A stretch of 64,000 bases of DNA from Burkholderiales bacterium PBB1 (GTDB taxonomy: Bacteria; Pseudomonadota; Gammaproteobacteria; Burkholderiales; Burkholderiaceae_C): the NCBI GenBank assembly GCA_002255905.1, contig NKIN01000003.1, forward strand, positions 347,925-411,924, given 5' to 3'. Position numbers and translations under genes: made by a program. The notes beneath the pieces are model-generated. The model was given only the letters and a program-made list of their open reading frames with translations. It was not told the origin of the DNA and did no database searches. Of this stretch, positions 8,885 through 18,149 are shown in pieces (position 1 is the stretch's first letter; each line of letters starts with the position of its first letter).

Positions 8885-10066
8885 ATGACTGAATGCGCTG
8901 CCGTGCTGCCAAAACAGCTGCCCACCGACTTTCACCGCCCGGTGTTCTGTCTGCTGGGCGTTGCCTTCGACGTCATCGACATGCCAACAGTGCTGGGGCG
9001 CCTCAGGCAGGCGGTGCATGAGCGCAGCCGCCTAGTGCTGTCGACGCCGAATGTCAACAACATCGTGACGGTGCAGCGCAATGCGGCCTACCGCGATGCC
9101 GTGGCCGGCTGCGAGCTGGTCGTGCCTGACGGCATGCCGCTGGTGTGGATGGCACGGTGGCTCGGCATACGCACCCGGCGCATTGCCGGCTCGGATCTCT
9201 TCCAGTTGCTGATGAACGGCGAAGCCGGTCCGCTTCGGGTGTTTTTCTTCGGCGCGCCTGAGGGCGTTGCCCAAGCGGCCTGCGAGCGGTTGAACCGCGA
9301 TGGCGGCCCGGTGTCGGGCGCAGGCTGGCATTACCCCGGATTCGGCTCTGTCGCCGAGATGACGGCGCCCGAGGTGCTGGCTGGCATCAATGCAGCGACG
9401 CCAGACTTCGTTGTGGTCGCGCTGGGCACCGCGAAAGGCCAGCAATGGATCGAGTGCGCTGGTGCTGGGTTGGCCGCACCGCTGTTGAGCCACCTGGGTG
9501 CGGTCGTGAATTTCGTGGCGGGCTCGGTGCGGCGCGCACCGCTGGCGATGCAGAACCTGGGTCTCGAGTGGCTGTGGCGCATACGCGAAGAGCCCGCGCT
9601 GTGGCGTCGCTACGCGACCGATGGTTGGGCGTTGGGCGGCTTGTGCGTGCGCAGCGTGCTGCCACTGGTGTTGCGCAGACTGTGGCGTTCGCTGTTGCCG
9701 GTGCAGTCGTCGGCACGCCTCGACCTGGCCGTGCTGGATGGCGGTCGGAAGCGGCTCACGTTATCGGGCCATTGGCTGCCCGGCGATCTGGATCCGCTGC
9801 GCCAGGCGCTCACATCACTGACCGAAACGGACGGCGCCGTGGTTGTCGAGGCGCAGGCGCTGGGCTGGGTCGATCACAACTTCATCGGCTTGCTGATTCG
9901 GCTCTATGGACACCAGCGCAAGCGCGGCCAGCGCTTCCAGATCGATCAACCCAGCGCGGCGTTTGCACGGCAGTTGCGATGGCATTGCGCCGACTACCTG
10001 CTGGCGCCACTGGCGGTCACAGACATTCATTTCACGAAGAACGGAGCTCAGGCATGGAAACAATGA
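8885..10066 (+). CDS. WecG/TagA/CpsF-family (GT26) glycosyltransferase with extra STAS-like C-terminal domain
   Basis: Residues about 20-240 are a GT26 transferase of the WecG/TagA/CpsF family, which adds the second sugar onto a polyprenyl-diphosphate sugar: LSTPNVNNIVTVQRN, VVPDGMPLVWMARWLG with the probable catalytic Asp82, FFFGAPEGVAQ, PDFVVVALGTAKGQQWI and NLGLEWLWRI. The family usually ends near residue 250. Here about 115 residues follow (278-393) with alternating strand/helix text such as RLTLSGHWLPGDLDPLRQAL and VVVEAQALGWVDHNFIGLLI that reads like a STAS domain. The gene overlaps gmhA by 13 bases. Confidence 0.9.
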   Translation: MTECAAVLPKQLPTDFHRPVFCLLGVAFDVIDMPTVLGRLRQAVHERSRLVLSTPNVNNIVTVQRNAAYRDAVAGCELVVPDGMPLVWMARWLGIRTRRIAGSDLFQLLMNGEAGPLRVFFFGAPEGVAQAACERLNRDGGPVSGAGWHYPGFGSVAEMTAPEVLAGINAATPDFVVVALGTAKGQQWIECAGAGLAAPLLSHLGAVVNFVAGSVRRAPLAMQNLGLEWLWRIREEPALWRRYATDGWALGGLCVRSVLPLVLRRLWRSLLPVQSSARLDLAVLDGGRKRLTLSGHWLPGDLDPLRQALTSLTETDGAVVVEAQALGWVDHNFIGLLIRLYGHQRKRGQRFQIDQPSAAFARQLRWHCADYLLAPLAVTDIHFTKNGAQAWKQ

Positions 10067-10650
10067 TCAAGTCGACGATCCTCAGCCAAATGGCTGAGAC
10101 GCAAGCGGTGATGGCCGCGATGGCGTCTGATGTCAAGCTGGTGCAGACGCTTGAGACCGTGGCCGAGGCCTGCGTGAAGTCGCTGGGCCAGCGCGGCAAG
10201 CTGCTGTTCATGGGCAACGGTGGCAGCGCGGCCGATTCGCAGCACCTGGCTGGTGAACTGGTCAGTCGCTTCGCGTACGACCGCCCCGGTCTGTCCGCCG
10301 TCGCGTTGACGGTCGACACCTCGATACTGACCGCGATCGGCAACGACTACGGTTACGAGTCGCTGTTCTCTCGGCAGGTCGAGGCGCTGGGCCAGCCCGG
10401 CGATGTGCTGTTCGGTTTCACGACCTCGGGCAAGTCGCCCAACATCCTGAAGGCATTGCGAACCGCACGTGCGATGGGCCTGGTGACGGTGGGCATGACG
10501 GGCAACCGTGGCGAGGCCATCACGCAGCTGGTCGATCACTGCGTGGAGATTCCATCGGCCTGCACACCGAACATCCAGGAAGGGCACATCGTGGTCGGCC
10601 ACATCATTTGTGGGCTGATCGAGGCCAGCATCTTTCCGAAGCCGCAGTGA
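10054..10650 (+). CDS. gmhA: Phosphoheptose isomerase-like SIS protein (GmhA type)
   Basis: A 198-residue single SIS-domain protein that should convert sedoheptulose 7-phosphate to D-glycero-D-manno-heptose 7-phosphate. Signatures: KLLFMGNGGSAADSQHLAGELVSR at about 49-72 (phosphosugar loop), FTTSGKSPN, and the C-terminal QEGHIVVGHIICGLIE typical of GmhA. The start lies 13 bases inside the GT26 gene; the stop overlaps the hddC-like start as GTGA. Together with the next two genes it gives three of the four steps to an activated heptose. LpcA-like isomerases for other sugars cannot be excluded, but context supports heptose. Confidence 0.88.
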   Translation: METMIKSTILSQMAETQAVMAAMASDVKLVQTLETVAEACVKSLGQRGKLLFMGNGGSAADSQHLAGELVSRFAYDRPGLSAVALTVDTSILTAIGNDYGYESLFSRQVEALGQPGDVLFGFTTSGKSPNILKALRTARAMGLVTVGMTGNRGEAITQLVDHCVEIPSACTPNIQEGHIVVGHIICGLIEASIFPKPQ

Positions 10651-11348
10651 AGGCGATCGTTCTCGCGGGCGGGCTGGGCACGCGGCTGCGTGAGCGCGTG
10701 CCTGATTTGCCCAAGCCGATGGCGCCAGTCGCCGGCCGGCCGTTCCTCGAATACCTGCTCGATGCGCTGGCCCGCTGCGGCTGCAACGAGGTGGTGCTGT
10801 CGGTGGGCCACCTGTGGCAGAAGATCGAAACGCATTTCGGTGCGCATTACAACGGCATGGCGCTGCGCTATGCGATCGAGCAGACGCCCCTGGGCACCGG
10901 TGGTGCGATTGCCTTCGCGCTGACGCAGCTGCCCGCCGACACCGATGCGGTGCTCACGCTGAACGGTGACACCTTCCTCGATGTCGATTTCGCCCAGGTG
11001 TTCGCGCATCACCGCGCCGCCGGCCTGCCAATCTCGATGGTGCTGCGCGCAGTCGACGACACGGCGCGCTATGGCGCGGTGCTGGTTGACCAGGGCCGCG
11101 TGCAGAGCTTTGCCGACAAGGGCCGCAGCGGCCCAGGGCTGATCAATGCGGGCACCTACGTGCTGGACCCGCGCTGGTTTCGCTCGCTCGGCCTGCCCGC
11201 ATGCTTCTCGATGGAGGCTGACGTGCTGCAGGCGCACTGCGCCGAGTTGCGCCCGGCGGCCTTTGTGACCGATGCGAATTTCATCGACATCGGCATCCCG
11301 CAGGACTACGACCGCGCGCAGCAAGTGTTGCCGCTATGGCTGGCGTGA
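10647..11348 (+). CDS. Nucleotidyltransferase of the heptose-1-phosphate guanylyltransferase (HddC) type
   Basis: A 233-residue GT-A-like nucleotidyltransferase. KAIVLAGGLGTRLRERVPDLPK is the nucleotide-binding signature, followed by PMAPVAGRPFLEY, LGTGGAIAFAL, LNGDTFLDVDF (metal Asp) and FIDIGIPQDYDRAQ near the end, the usual HddC layout. In the GDP-D-glycero-alpha-D-manno-heptose pathway HddC joins heptose 1-phosphate to GTP. The GTG start overlaps the gmhA stop (GTGA at 10647-10650) and the 3' end overlaps gmhB by 13 bases. A glucose- or mannose-specific enzyme is the alternative. No HddA-type kinase is present in the window. Confidence 0.82.
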   Translation: MKAIVLAGGLGTRLRERVPDLPKPMAPVAGRPFLEYLLDALARCGCNEVVLSVGHLWQKIETHFGAHYNGMALRYAIEQTPLGTGGAIAFALTQLPADTDAVLTLNGDTFLDVDFAQVFAHHRAAGLPISMVLRAVDDTARYGAVLVDQGRVQSFADKGRSGPGLINAGTYVLDPRWFRSLGLPACFSMEADVLQAHCAELRPAAFVTDANFIDIGIPQDYDRAQQVLPLWLA

Positions 11349-11875
11349 CGGGGCGCGCGCTGTTCCTGGACCGCGATGGCGTGATCAACGTCAACCACGG
11401 CTATGTGCACCGGCCGGAGCAGATGGACTTTGTGCCTGGCATCTTTGCGCTGAGCCGCGCAGCGGTGCAACGGAGCTACCTGCTCATCGTGGTGACCAAC
11501 CAGGCCGGCATCGGCCGTGGGTACTACACCGAGGCCGATTTCGCGGCCGTGACCGCCTGGATGTGCGAGCAGTTCAAGGCGCAGGGTGCACCCATCACTG
11601 CGGTGTACCACTGCCCCCACCACCCGGAACACGGTGTGGGCGAGTACAAGCGTGAATCGGACTGGCGCAAGCCCGGGCCGGGCATGCTGCTGGCCGCAGC
11701 CCGTGACCATGGCCTGCACCTGCCGGACTGCGTGATGGTCGGAGACATGGAATCAGACGTTGAGGCTGGGCTGAATGCGGGTGTCGGGCGGGTGATCCGA
11801 TACGCTGATCAGACCACCGACAGCCGCGCTCATCACGTGGCGCCGTCTCTGGAACGTTGCATCGATCTCCTGTGA
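11336..11875 (+). CDS. gmhB: D-glycero-D-manno-heptose 1,7-bisphosphate 7-phosphatase (GmhB), zinc loop degenerate
   Basis: A 179-residue HAD phosphatase. Motif I is FLDRDGVINVN (Asp12 nucleophile, Asp14), motif II TNQAGIGRG, motif III RKPGPGM with the Lys, and motif IV MVGDMESDVEAG. GmhB/HisB-type enzymes normally hold a zinc with C-x-H and a later C-x-C. Here CPHHPEHG keeps the first pair (Cys93, His95), but the second pair is replaced by RESDW, so the loop probably binds no zinc. Overlaps the hddC-like gene by 13 bases and the deacetylase by 4. Removes the 7-phosphate before nucleotide transfer. Confidence 0.88.
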   Translation: MAGVTGRALFLDRDGVINVNHGYVHRPEQMDFVPGIFALSRAAVQRSYLLIVVTNQAGIGRGYYTEADFAAVTAWMCEQFKAQGAPITAVYHCPHHPEHGVGEYKRESDWRKPGPGMLLAAARDHGLHLPDCVMVGDMESDVEAGLNAGVGRVIRYADQTTDSRAHHVAPSLERCIDLL

Positions 11876-12945
11876 AGGCAGCTCCATTGGATGTCGTCGA
11901 AAACTTCGTGAGTCGGCGTGCGGTGTTGCGCCATGCTGCCGCTTGGAGCGCCGCGACGGCGCTTCCTGTGCAAGTGGTTGCAGCACCGACAGCAGTTGCG
12001 CCGATACCCGGCGGAACTCGCATTGCGCGGTGGAAAGACGACCGTACGGCCGCCTTTCTGTTGATGTTCGATGACAGCCTTCTCAGCCATTGGCAGGTGG
12101 CTGCGCCTGAGCTGTTCAAGCGCAGCATGATCGCGACCTTCTACATCAACCCCGGCAAGGCCGAGTACCAGAAGTTTGCCGCCCGCTGGGAGGACGAACT
12201 CTGGAAGCAGGGCATGGTGTACGGCAATCACACGATGACCCATCAAGGTTTCGCCGATCTGGAAGGCGCGGAGCGCGAGATTGGCGGTTGTGCGGACATC
12301 ATCCGGCGCATCGTGCCGGGGCCAGAGCGGCGATTGCTGTCGTTTGGCAAGCCTGGTCTGCCGCCGGGCCGTTGGAACATCAGCGCTCAGGACTTTGCAG
12401 CCCTGCTGCGCCGCCACGATCTGATCGACCGTCCGACCTTCGACAAGCATGGTGCGGTGTACCACTGGCAAACGACAGAGCAGATGCTGGCGCTCGCCGA
12501 TCGGGCGATTGCAGCGCAAGGGATGGAGTACCTGATCATTCACGGCGTCGAACGCATCGGCCCCAATGTGACCTGGCAGGATTTCTGGGCACTGAAGCAG
12601 GACGTGTTTTTGCCGCTACTCGATGGGCTGCAACAACGGCAGGCTCAGCATCAGTTGTGGATCACCGACCACATTTCTCAGCACCAGTACCAAACCGAGC
12701 GCGACAGTGCCGAGTTGAGCGTGCGCTCTGCTGCAGATGGCGCCTTGCACATCGAGTTGACCTGTCGAGCCGACCCGGTGCTTTATCGCTTGCCGCTCAC
12801 ACTGTTATCCACGGTGCCGAGCACGTGGCGCGAGGCGCTGGTCACCCAAGGCGAACGGCAAACGCGGGCGGTCGTTGTCGATCGGATGATTCGTTACGAC
12901 GCCATCCCCGGCGATGGGCCCATCGTCGTCAGGCCTGTGGGCTAG
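11872..12945 (+). CDS. Exported polysaccharide deacetylase (CE4/NodB fold) with Tat-like signal
   Basis: A 357-residue protein starting at GTG in a GTGA overlap with gmhB, the same coupling style as hddC. The N terminus carries SRRAVLRHAAAWSAATAL, a twin-arginine motif and hydrophobic stretch, then an Ala-Pro region typical of a cleavage site, so it should act folded in the periplasm. CE4 motif 1 is LLMFDDS (Asp-Asp pair) and motif 2 NHTMTHQ gives the H-x3-H metal pair. A family-typical LITDHISQ-like segment follows, then a beta-rich C-terminal domain of about 90 residues. Likely removes N- or O-acetyl groups from the exopolysaccharide. Last gene of the plus-strand operon. Confidence 0.8.
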   Translation: MKAAPLDVVENFVSRRAVLRHAAAWSAATALPVQVVAAPTAVAPIPGGTRIARWKDDRTAAFLLMFDDSLLSHWQVAAPELFKRSMIATFYINPGKAEYQKFAARWEDELWKQGMVYGNHTMTHQGFADLEGAEREIGGCADIIRRIVPGPERRLLSFGKPGLPPGRWNISAQDFAALLRRHDLIDRPTFDKHGAVYHWQTTEQMLALADRAIAAQGMEYLIIHGVERIGPNVTWQDFWALKQDVFLPLLDGLQQRQAQHQLWITDHISQHQYQTERDSAELSVRSAADGALHIELTCRADPVLYRLPLTLLSTVPSTWREALVTQGERQTRAVVVDRMIRYDAIPGDGPIVVRPVG

Positions 12946-12988
12946 AGAACTTGGGCACCGCCCTGCAGCCTGCCAGCCCGCTACACCG

Positions 12989-14314
12989 TCAGCCTGGACG
13001 CCCGATGCTGGTGTACTCGATGCCCAGCGTGCGCATGTACGCGGGCTCGTACAGGTTGCGCCCATCGATCACCACCGGCTGCTTCAGCATGGCCTTGATG
13101 GCATCGAAGTCGGGGCTCTTGAACTCTTTCCACTCGGTGATGATGACCAACGCATCGGCGCCTTCGAGCGCCTGCGTCTGGTTCTCCACGAAGGTCAGGC
13201 CCTGGGTGCCTTCCAGCACCCGTTTGGCTTCTGGCATGGCGACCGGGTCGTAGGCTTTGATCGTGGCGCCTCGCTTCGCAAGTTCGGCGATCACCACGCG
13301 GCTGGGCGCATCGCGCATGTCGTCGGTGTTGGGCTTGAACGAGAGGCCCCACACGGCGAACTGGCGGCCGCTCAGGTCTTCGCCGAAGCGTTTCACCACC
13401 TTGTCGACCAGCACGTGCTTTTGCTTGTCGTTGGCGGCTTCCACCGCGGTCAGCACCTGCAGCGTGACGCCGTTGTCCTTGGCGGTTTTCACCAGGGCCT
13501 TCACGTCTTTCGGGAAGCACGATCCGCCGTAGCCAGCGCCGGCATACAGGAAGTGCGTGCCGATGCGCGGGTCGCTGCCGATGCCCTTGCGCACCAGCTC
13601 GATGTCGGCGCCCACCTTCTCGGCTAGCAGCGCCAGCTCGTTCATGAAGCTGATGCGGGTGGCCAGCATCGAGTTGGCAGCGTACTTGGTGAACTCGGCG
13701 CTCTTGATGTCCATCACCAGCAGCTTGTCGTGGTTGCGCATGAAGGGCGAATAGATCGAGCGCATCAGCAGAATGGCGCGCTCGTCGTCAGCGCCCACCA
13801 CGATGCGGTCGGGTCGCATGAAGTCGTCGACCGCCGCGCCTTCTTTCAGAAACTCGGGGTTCGACACGATCGAAAAGTCGACCTGCACACCGCGCTTGGC
13901 CAGCTCTTCGGCCACCGCGGCGCGCACTTTCTCGCCGGTGCCCACCGGCACGGTGCTCTTGTCGACGATGACCTTGTAGTCGGTCATGTGGCGGCCCACG
14001 TTGCGCGCCGCGGCCACCACGTATTGCAGATCGGCCGAGCCGTCCTCGTCGGGTGGGGTGCCCACGCCGATGAACTGCAGCGTGCCGTGGTTCACCGCCG
14101 CGACCACATCGGTGGTGAACTGCAGGCGGCCGGCGGTGCGGTTGCGCTTCACCACGTCGAGCAGCCCCGGTTCGTGGATCGGGATGCCGCCGTCTTCCAG
14201 GATCTTGATCTTGGCTGCGTCCACGTCGAGGCACATCACGTGGTTGCCCATTTCGGCCAGGCAGGCGCCGGTAACCAAGCCTACGTAGCCGGTACCGATG
14301 ATGGTGATTTTCAT
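12989..14314 (-). CDS. ugd: UDP-glucose 6-dehydrogenase
   Basis: Oxidises UDP-glucose twice with NAD to UDP-glucuronate, a precursor for acidic polysaccharide. The 441-residue protein starts [20 protein letters not shown] (Rossmann NAD site), has [24 protein letters not shown], and the catalytic-Cys loop [12 protein letters not shown], then [16 protein letters not shown] in the UDP-binding domain. All key residues are intact. The frame is open far upstream through manC in another reading, but ATG 14314 is the family start. It is last in the minus-strand operon, 35 bases after manC. Confidence 0.96.
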   Translation of the reverse strand: MKITIIGTGYVGLVTGACLAEMGNHVMCLDVDAAKIKILEDGGIPIHEPGLLDVVKRNRTAGRLQFTTDVVAAVNHGTLQFIGVGTPPDEDGSADLQYVVAAARNVGRHMTDYKVIVDKSTVPVGTGEKVRAAVAEELAKRGVQVDFSIVSNPEFLKEGAAVDDFMRPDRIVVGADDERAILLMRSIYSPFMRNHDKLLVMDIKSAEFTKYAANSMLATRISFMNELALLAEKVGADIELVRKGIGSDPRIGTHFLYAGAGYGGSCFPKDVKALVKTAKDNGVTLQVLTAVEAANDKQKHVLVDKVVKRFGEDLSGRQFAVWGLSFKPNTDDMRDAPSRVVIAELAKRGATIKAYDPVAMPEAKRVLEGTQGLTFVENQTQALEGADALVIITEWKEFKSPDFDAIKAMLKQPVVIDGRNLYEPAYMRTLGIEYTSIGRPG

Positions 14315-14349
14315 GAGTTGGTTTTCTCGAATGGAACGGGGCCAGGCGC

Positions 14350-15855
14350 TTAACCGACGCGCCCGTAGGTGTCTTCGAAGCGCACGATGTCGTCTTCGCC
14401 AAGGTAGCTGCCGGACTGCACCTCGATGATCTCCAGCGGCACCTTGCCGGGGTTGGCCAGTCGGTGCACCTGCCCCAGTGGAATGTAGGTGCTCTGGTTC
14501 TCGGTCAGCAGCAGCACCTGGTCGCCGTTGGTCACTTCGGCGGTGCCGCGCACCACGATCCAGTGCTCGGCGCGGTGGTGGTGCTTCTGCAGGCTGAGCG
14601 TGGCGCCGGGCTTGACCATGATGCGTTTGACCTGGAAGCGCCCTCCGGCGTCGATGCTGTCGTACCAGCCCCAGGGGCGGTGCACCAGCCGGTGCAGGTT
14701 GTGCTCGGTGCGCCCATCGCGCTGCAACTGGCCGACGATCTGCTTCACCTCCTGGCTGCGGCTGCGGTGGGTGACCAAGACTGCGTCGGGCGTTTCCACC
14801 ACCACCACATCGTCGAGGCCGATCACGCCGACCAGCCGGCTGGTGGCGTGCACCAGGGTGTTGCGGCTGTCGCGCATCAAGGCGTCGCCATGGCTGGCGT
14901 TGCCGGCGGCGTCTTTCGGGCTGACCTCCCACACGGCGTCCCAGGCGCCCAGATCTGACCAGCCGGCGTCCATGGGCACCATGCGGATGTCGAACTCGGG
15001 CGATGCCGGGCAGCGCTCCATCACGGCGTAATCGACCGATTCGCTGGGTATGGCCTCGAACGCGGCACGGTCGGGGCGGATGAACGGCGCATCGGTGCTG
15101 CGGCCTTCCCAGGCGGTTTGCGTGGCGCTGGCGATGTCGGGCCTGAACTGTCGCAGCGCTTTCAGCCAGACCGAAGCGCGCACGACGAAGATGCCGCTGT
15201 TCCAGTAGTAGCGGCCATCGGCCAGGTAGCGCTGGGCGGTGGGAAGGTCGGGCTTCTCGACGAATTCGGCAAGCCGCTGCGCGGCGCTGGGGTCGTGGCC
15301 TTCGGTCGCGGTGCAGCGCAGGTAGCCGTATCCGGTTTCGGGCCCGGTAGGCAGGATGCCCAGTGTCACGATGGCCCCGCCCGCTGCGGTGCGCACGGCG
15401 GCTTGCAGCGCACGGGTGAAGCCGGCTTCGTTCACATAGGCGTGGTCGGCGGCCGTGACCACCATCACCGGGTCGTTGCCGTTCGCGCTGGCTTGCAAGG
15501 CCGCCAGTGTCATGGCGGGGGCGGTGTTGCGGCCCACCGGCTCCAGCAGCACGGTGGCCGGTGGCAGCTTCAGCTCGCGCAGTTGGTCGAGCACCAGAAA
15601 GCGGTGCTCTTCGTTGCCCACGATCAGCGGGGCCGCAACGGCGATGTCGTCGGCGGCCAGCGTGGCGAGCCGCTGCGTGGCTTGCTGGAACAGGCTCTGG
15701 TTGCCTTGCAGCACCAGGAACTGCTTGGGGTGCATTGCGCGCGACAGTGGCCACAGCCGCGTGCCACCGCCACCGGCCATGACGACGGGAAGAACCTGTA
15801 TGGGGGCAGTGCTCATGGTGTCCAGGGGTTGGTGCGGGTGTGGTGATGAATTCAT
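14350..15855 (-). CDS. manC: Mannose-1-phosphate guanylyltransferase / mannose-6-phosphate isomerase, bifunctional
   Basis: Makes GDP-mannose from mannose 1-phosphate and GTP; the C-terminal cupin also isomerises fructose 6-phosphate to mannose 6-phosphate. Signatures: [15 protein letters not shown] (usually GGSGTRLWP), [27 protein letters not shown], and the PMI part with [30 protein letters not shown] and the zinc-type His cluster. About 500 residues, the type II length. ATG 15855 has GAG at good distance; ATG 15816 ([10 protein letters not shown]) matches family N termini better but lacks a ribosome site, so either may be used. It lies between galE and ugd in one operon. Confidence 0.93.
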   Translation of the reverse strand: MNSSPHPHQPLDTMSTAPIQVLPVVMAGGGGTRLWPLSRAMHPKQFLVLQGNQSLFQQATQRLATLAADDIAVAAPLIVGNEEHRFLVLDQLRELKLPPATVLLEPVGRNTAPAMTLAALQASANGNDPVMVVTAADHAYVNEAGFTRALQAAVRTAAGGAIVTLGILPTGPETGYGYLRCTATEGHDPSAAQRLAEFVEKPDLPTAQRYLADGRYYWNSGIFVVRASVWLKALRQFRPDIASATQTAWEGRSTDAPFIRPDRAAFEAIPSESVDYAVMERCPASPEFDIRMVPMDAGWSDLGAWDAVWEVSPKDAAGNASHGDALMRDSRNTLVHATSRLVGVIGLDDVVVVETPDAVLVTHRSRSQEVKQIVGQLQRDGRTEHNLHRLVHRPWGWYDSIDAGGRFQVKRIMVKPGATLSLQKHHHRAEHWIVVRGTAEVTNGDQVLLLTENQSTYIPLGQVHRLANPGKVPLEIIEVQSGSYLGEDDIVRFEDTYGRVG

Positions 15856-15892
15856 CAAGCGATCTCGATGCCTCTCCTGCCGAGCGCTTGCG

Positions 15893-16915
15893 TCAGTGGC
15901 CGTACCCGTTCGGGTTCGAGCGTTGCCAGCGCCAGCTGTCGGCGCACATCGCATCGATGTCGCGCGTGGCCTGCCACCCGAGCAACTCCCGAGCGCGGCT
16001 GGCGTCTGCGTAGCAAGCCGCCACGTCACCCGGGCGGCGGGCCACGATGTCGTAGGGGATGGGGCGTCCGCTGGCCCGCTCGAAGGCGCGCACCAGTTCC
16101 AGCACGCTGTAGCCACGCCCCGTACCCAGGTTGGCGGTGAACGACGGGCCCGCCTGCTCGGTCAGGTGGCGCAAGGCGGCGACATGGCCTTCGGCCAGGT
16201 CGCACACATGGATGTAGTCGCGCACACCGGTGCCGTCGGGCGTGTCGTAGTCGCCACCGAACACCTGCAGGCGCTCGCGCTTGCCCACGGCCACTTGCGT
16301 GACATAGGGCATCAGGTTGTTCGGGATGCCGCGCGGGTCTTCGCCGATCAGACCGCTTTCGTGCGCGCCCACCGGGTTGAAGTAGCGCAGCAGCGAAATA
16401 CGCCACGACGGGTCGGCCTGGGCGGCATCGGTGAGGATGTTTTCGCTGATCAGCTTGGTCGCGCCGTAGGGGCTGGTGGTCGACAGCGCCGCGCTTTCCG
16501 GAATGGGCAACTGCCGGGGCGATCCGTAGACGGTGGCGCTGGAGCTGAACACCAAGGTCTTGCATCCGCTGGCGGCCATGGCCTCGGCGACATTGATCAG
16601 GCCACCCACGTTGTTGCGGTAGTAGGCCAGCGGCTTCGCGCTGCTTTCACCGACCGCCTTGAAGGCGGCGAAGTGAACCACGGCGCTGATCGGATGGCGC
16701 TCGAGGATCGACCGCATGGTGGCGCTGTCGCAGACATCGGCCCGCTCGAAGGTCGGGGTGCGGCCCCCCAGGCGCTGCAGGCGGTTCAACACCTCTGGCG
16801 AGCTGTTGGAGAAGTCGTCGACGCCGATGACGTTGTACCCCGCGGCCCACAGGGCCAGCCACGTGTGCGACGCAATGTAGCCAGTCGCACCTGTCAACAG
16901 GACGGTCTCTCTCAT
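15893..16915 (-). CDS. galE: UDP-glucose 4-epimerase
   Basis: Interconverts UDP-glucose and UDP-galactose; extended short-chain dehydrogenase fold, 340 residues. TGATGYIASHTWLAL is the NAD site with Ala15 where GalE usually has the third glycine; catalytic YGATK gives Tyr150 and Lys154; SSSATVYG supplies the Ser/Thr; RYFNPVGAHESGLIGEDP is a GalE-specific segment, as is GTGVRDYIHVCDLAEGHVAAL. All catalytic residues are intact, so the substitution is probably tolerated. The start overlaps the stop of the barrel gene by four bases (16912-16915), so translation is coupled. Confidence 0.95.
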   Translation of the reverse strand: MRETVLLTGATGYIASHTWLALWAAGYNVIGVDDFSNSSPEVLNRLQRLGGRTPTFERADVCDSATMRSILERHPISAVVHFAAFKAVGESSAKPLAYYRNNVGGLINVAEAMAASGCKTLVFSSSATVYGSPRQLPIPESAALSTTSPYGATKLISENILTDAAQADPSWRISLLRYFNPVGAHESGLIGEDPRGIPNNLMPYVTQVAVGKRERLQVFGGDYDTPDGTGVRDYIHVCDLAEGHVAALRHLTEQAGPSFTANLGTGRGYSVLELVRAFERASGRPIPYDIVARRPGDVAACYADASRARELLGWQATRDIDAMCADSWRWQRSNPNGYGH

Positions 16916-18111
16916 TGCAGTGCGATCTGCGCCGAGCAGGCCACCGAGCTGTTGCGGAAATCGTATGAACCCTGTCCGGAGGCGCTACGCGTTTCTCTGC
17001 GGACGCTGCATCCCACACTCGCGTTGCGAAGAATCGTGTAACTGGCGCTCAAGGAAGCCGTTCGCAACGTGTCGTTGCCGTCCAGAGAGCCGTTCTTGAG
17101 GGAGCGGTTGGATACCAGGAGTGCCGCGTTCAGCTGAATCTTGGAGGTGAGGCTGTAGTTCGAATTGACAGTCAGGGTGTTTGTCAGCCGACTGTTGTCG
17201 CCGATACCGCCCAGCTGTTCGCCGTTGAGGTTCAGGAATCCGCTTTCCGCACCGCTGTCTCGGCTGAACGCGGTGGTGAAGCGCAGCTTGCCGGTGGGTT
17301 GGTAGGCCCAGCTCAGCTGGCCGGTGGTTCCTTTGAAGTCAAGGGCTGACACACCGTTGCGCGACGTCCGTTTACCGTAGCTCAAACGAGCGTTGAAGGT
17401 GCTCAGTCCAGTAGGGACCCAGGTGCCAGTCAGGTCAAGGTCATAGCGATCGAAGTTTCGGCTCAGCTGGTACTTGCCTTGTGTGTAGCGCGCAGCGGTG
17501 CCAAGCGTCAGCAGGGCGCTCGGCCGGTAGGTCAGGCCAAGACTCCAACCATCTTGGTCCAGCGCATTGGAGCGGTACGCAGGGTCAGAGTAGGTGAGCT
17601 TTCGTCGCGTGTATGAGGTGTCGAGTGAGAGCAGCGACGAGGCGCCCCAGCGCCCTTTTGCAATGATTTCGTCGCGGTTCTCGAGGTTCTTGGCAGTGGA
17701 CAGAATCGTGCTGTTGCCGCCGTAGTTGTAAAGACTCTGTGAAGCTGAATAACTCAGCGTTCCCGACAAGCTGTACAGCGTCTGCCAGTCGATGCCGGCA
17801 AGCGCGTTGTAGTTGGTGTAATTGAGCTGTGTGAGGTCTGAGAAACGGGTTTCCCGAGCCGTTCCACTGGCATACAAACGCTGGCGACCGATGGTTTGAT
17901 CGAAGCCTCCCAACAGTCCGTAGCTGTAGGTGGTGTCCCCGGTCGCTTTCGGTAGACGAAACACGTTCGAGTCGTACCCCACCGAAGTGCTGGCGCCGAT
18001 GTAATACGGATTCGGGTCCGCCTGCGCAGATCCCGTCCATGACAAGGCCAGTGCGGTTGTCAGCATCGAGAGTGCGGACGTCAGCGATTTGCGCAGATGT
18101 TGGTGCGGCAT
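16912..18111 (-). CDS. Exopolysaccharide-operon outer-membrane beta-barrel protein (EpsL-like)
   Basis: A 399-residue exported protein. From ATG 18111 the N terminus is a signal peptide (MPHQHLRKSLTSALSMLTTA, then ALSWTGSAQA with cleavage after AQA). The mature part repeats alternating strand patterns with aromatic girdles (YYIGASTSVGYDSNVF, LNYTNYNALAGIDWQ, RYDLDLTGTWVPTGLSTFNA), as in EpsL-type or TonB-less barrels found in exopolysaccharide operons. Presumed to help export or anchoring of the polymer at the outer membrane. Upstream starts exist at 18150 (ATG overlapping the previous stop) and 18153 (TTG) but add residues before the signal peptide. Confidence 0.72.
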   Translation of the reverse strand: MPHQHLRKSLTSALSMLTTALALSWTGSAQADPNPYYIGASTSVGYDSNVFRLPKATGDTTYSYGLLGGFDQTIGRQRLYASGTARETRFSDLTQLNYTNYNALAGIDWQTLYSLSGTLSYSASQSLYNYGGNSTILSTAKNLENRDEIIAKGRWGASSLLSLDTSYTRRKLTYSDPAYRSNALDQDGWSLGLTYRPSALLTLGTAARYTQGKYQLSRNFDRYDLDLTGTWVPTGLSTFNARLSYGKRTSRNGVSALDFKGTTGQLSWAYQPTGKLRFTTAFSRDSGAESGFLNLNGEQLGGIGDNSRLTNTLTVNSNYSLTSKIQLNAALLVSNRSLKNGSLDGNDTLRTASLSASYTILRNASVGCSVRRETRSASGQGSYDFRNSSVACSAQIALQ

Positions 18112-18149
18112 GGTGAGAGTCCGGCAAAAAACGGAGCGGCAGGCCGACA

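Noticed and set aside
14315-15754. 921-codon open frame extending ugd upstream
   Set aside because: The added part is the wrong frame of manC; ugd has a perfect family start at 14314.
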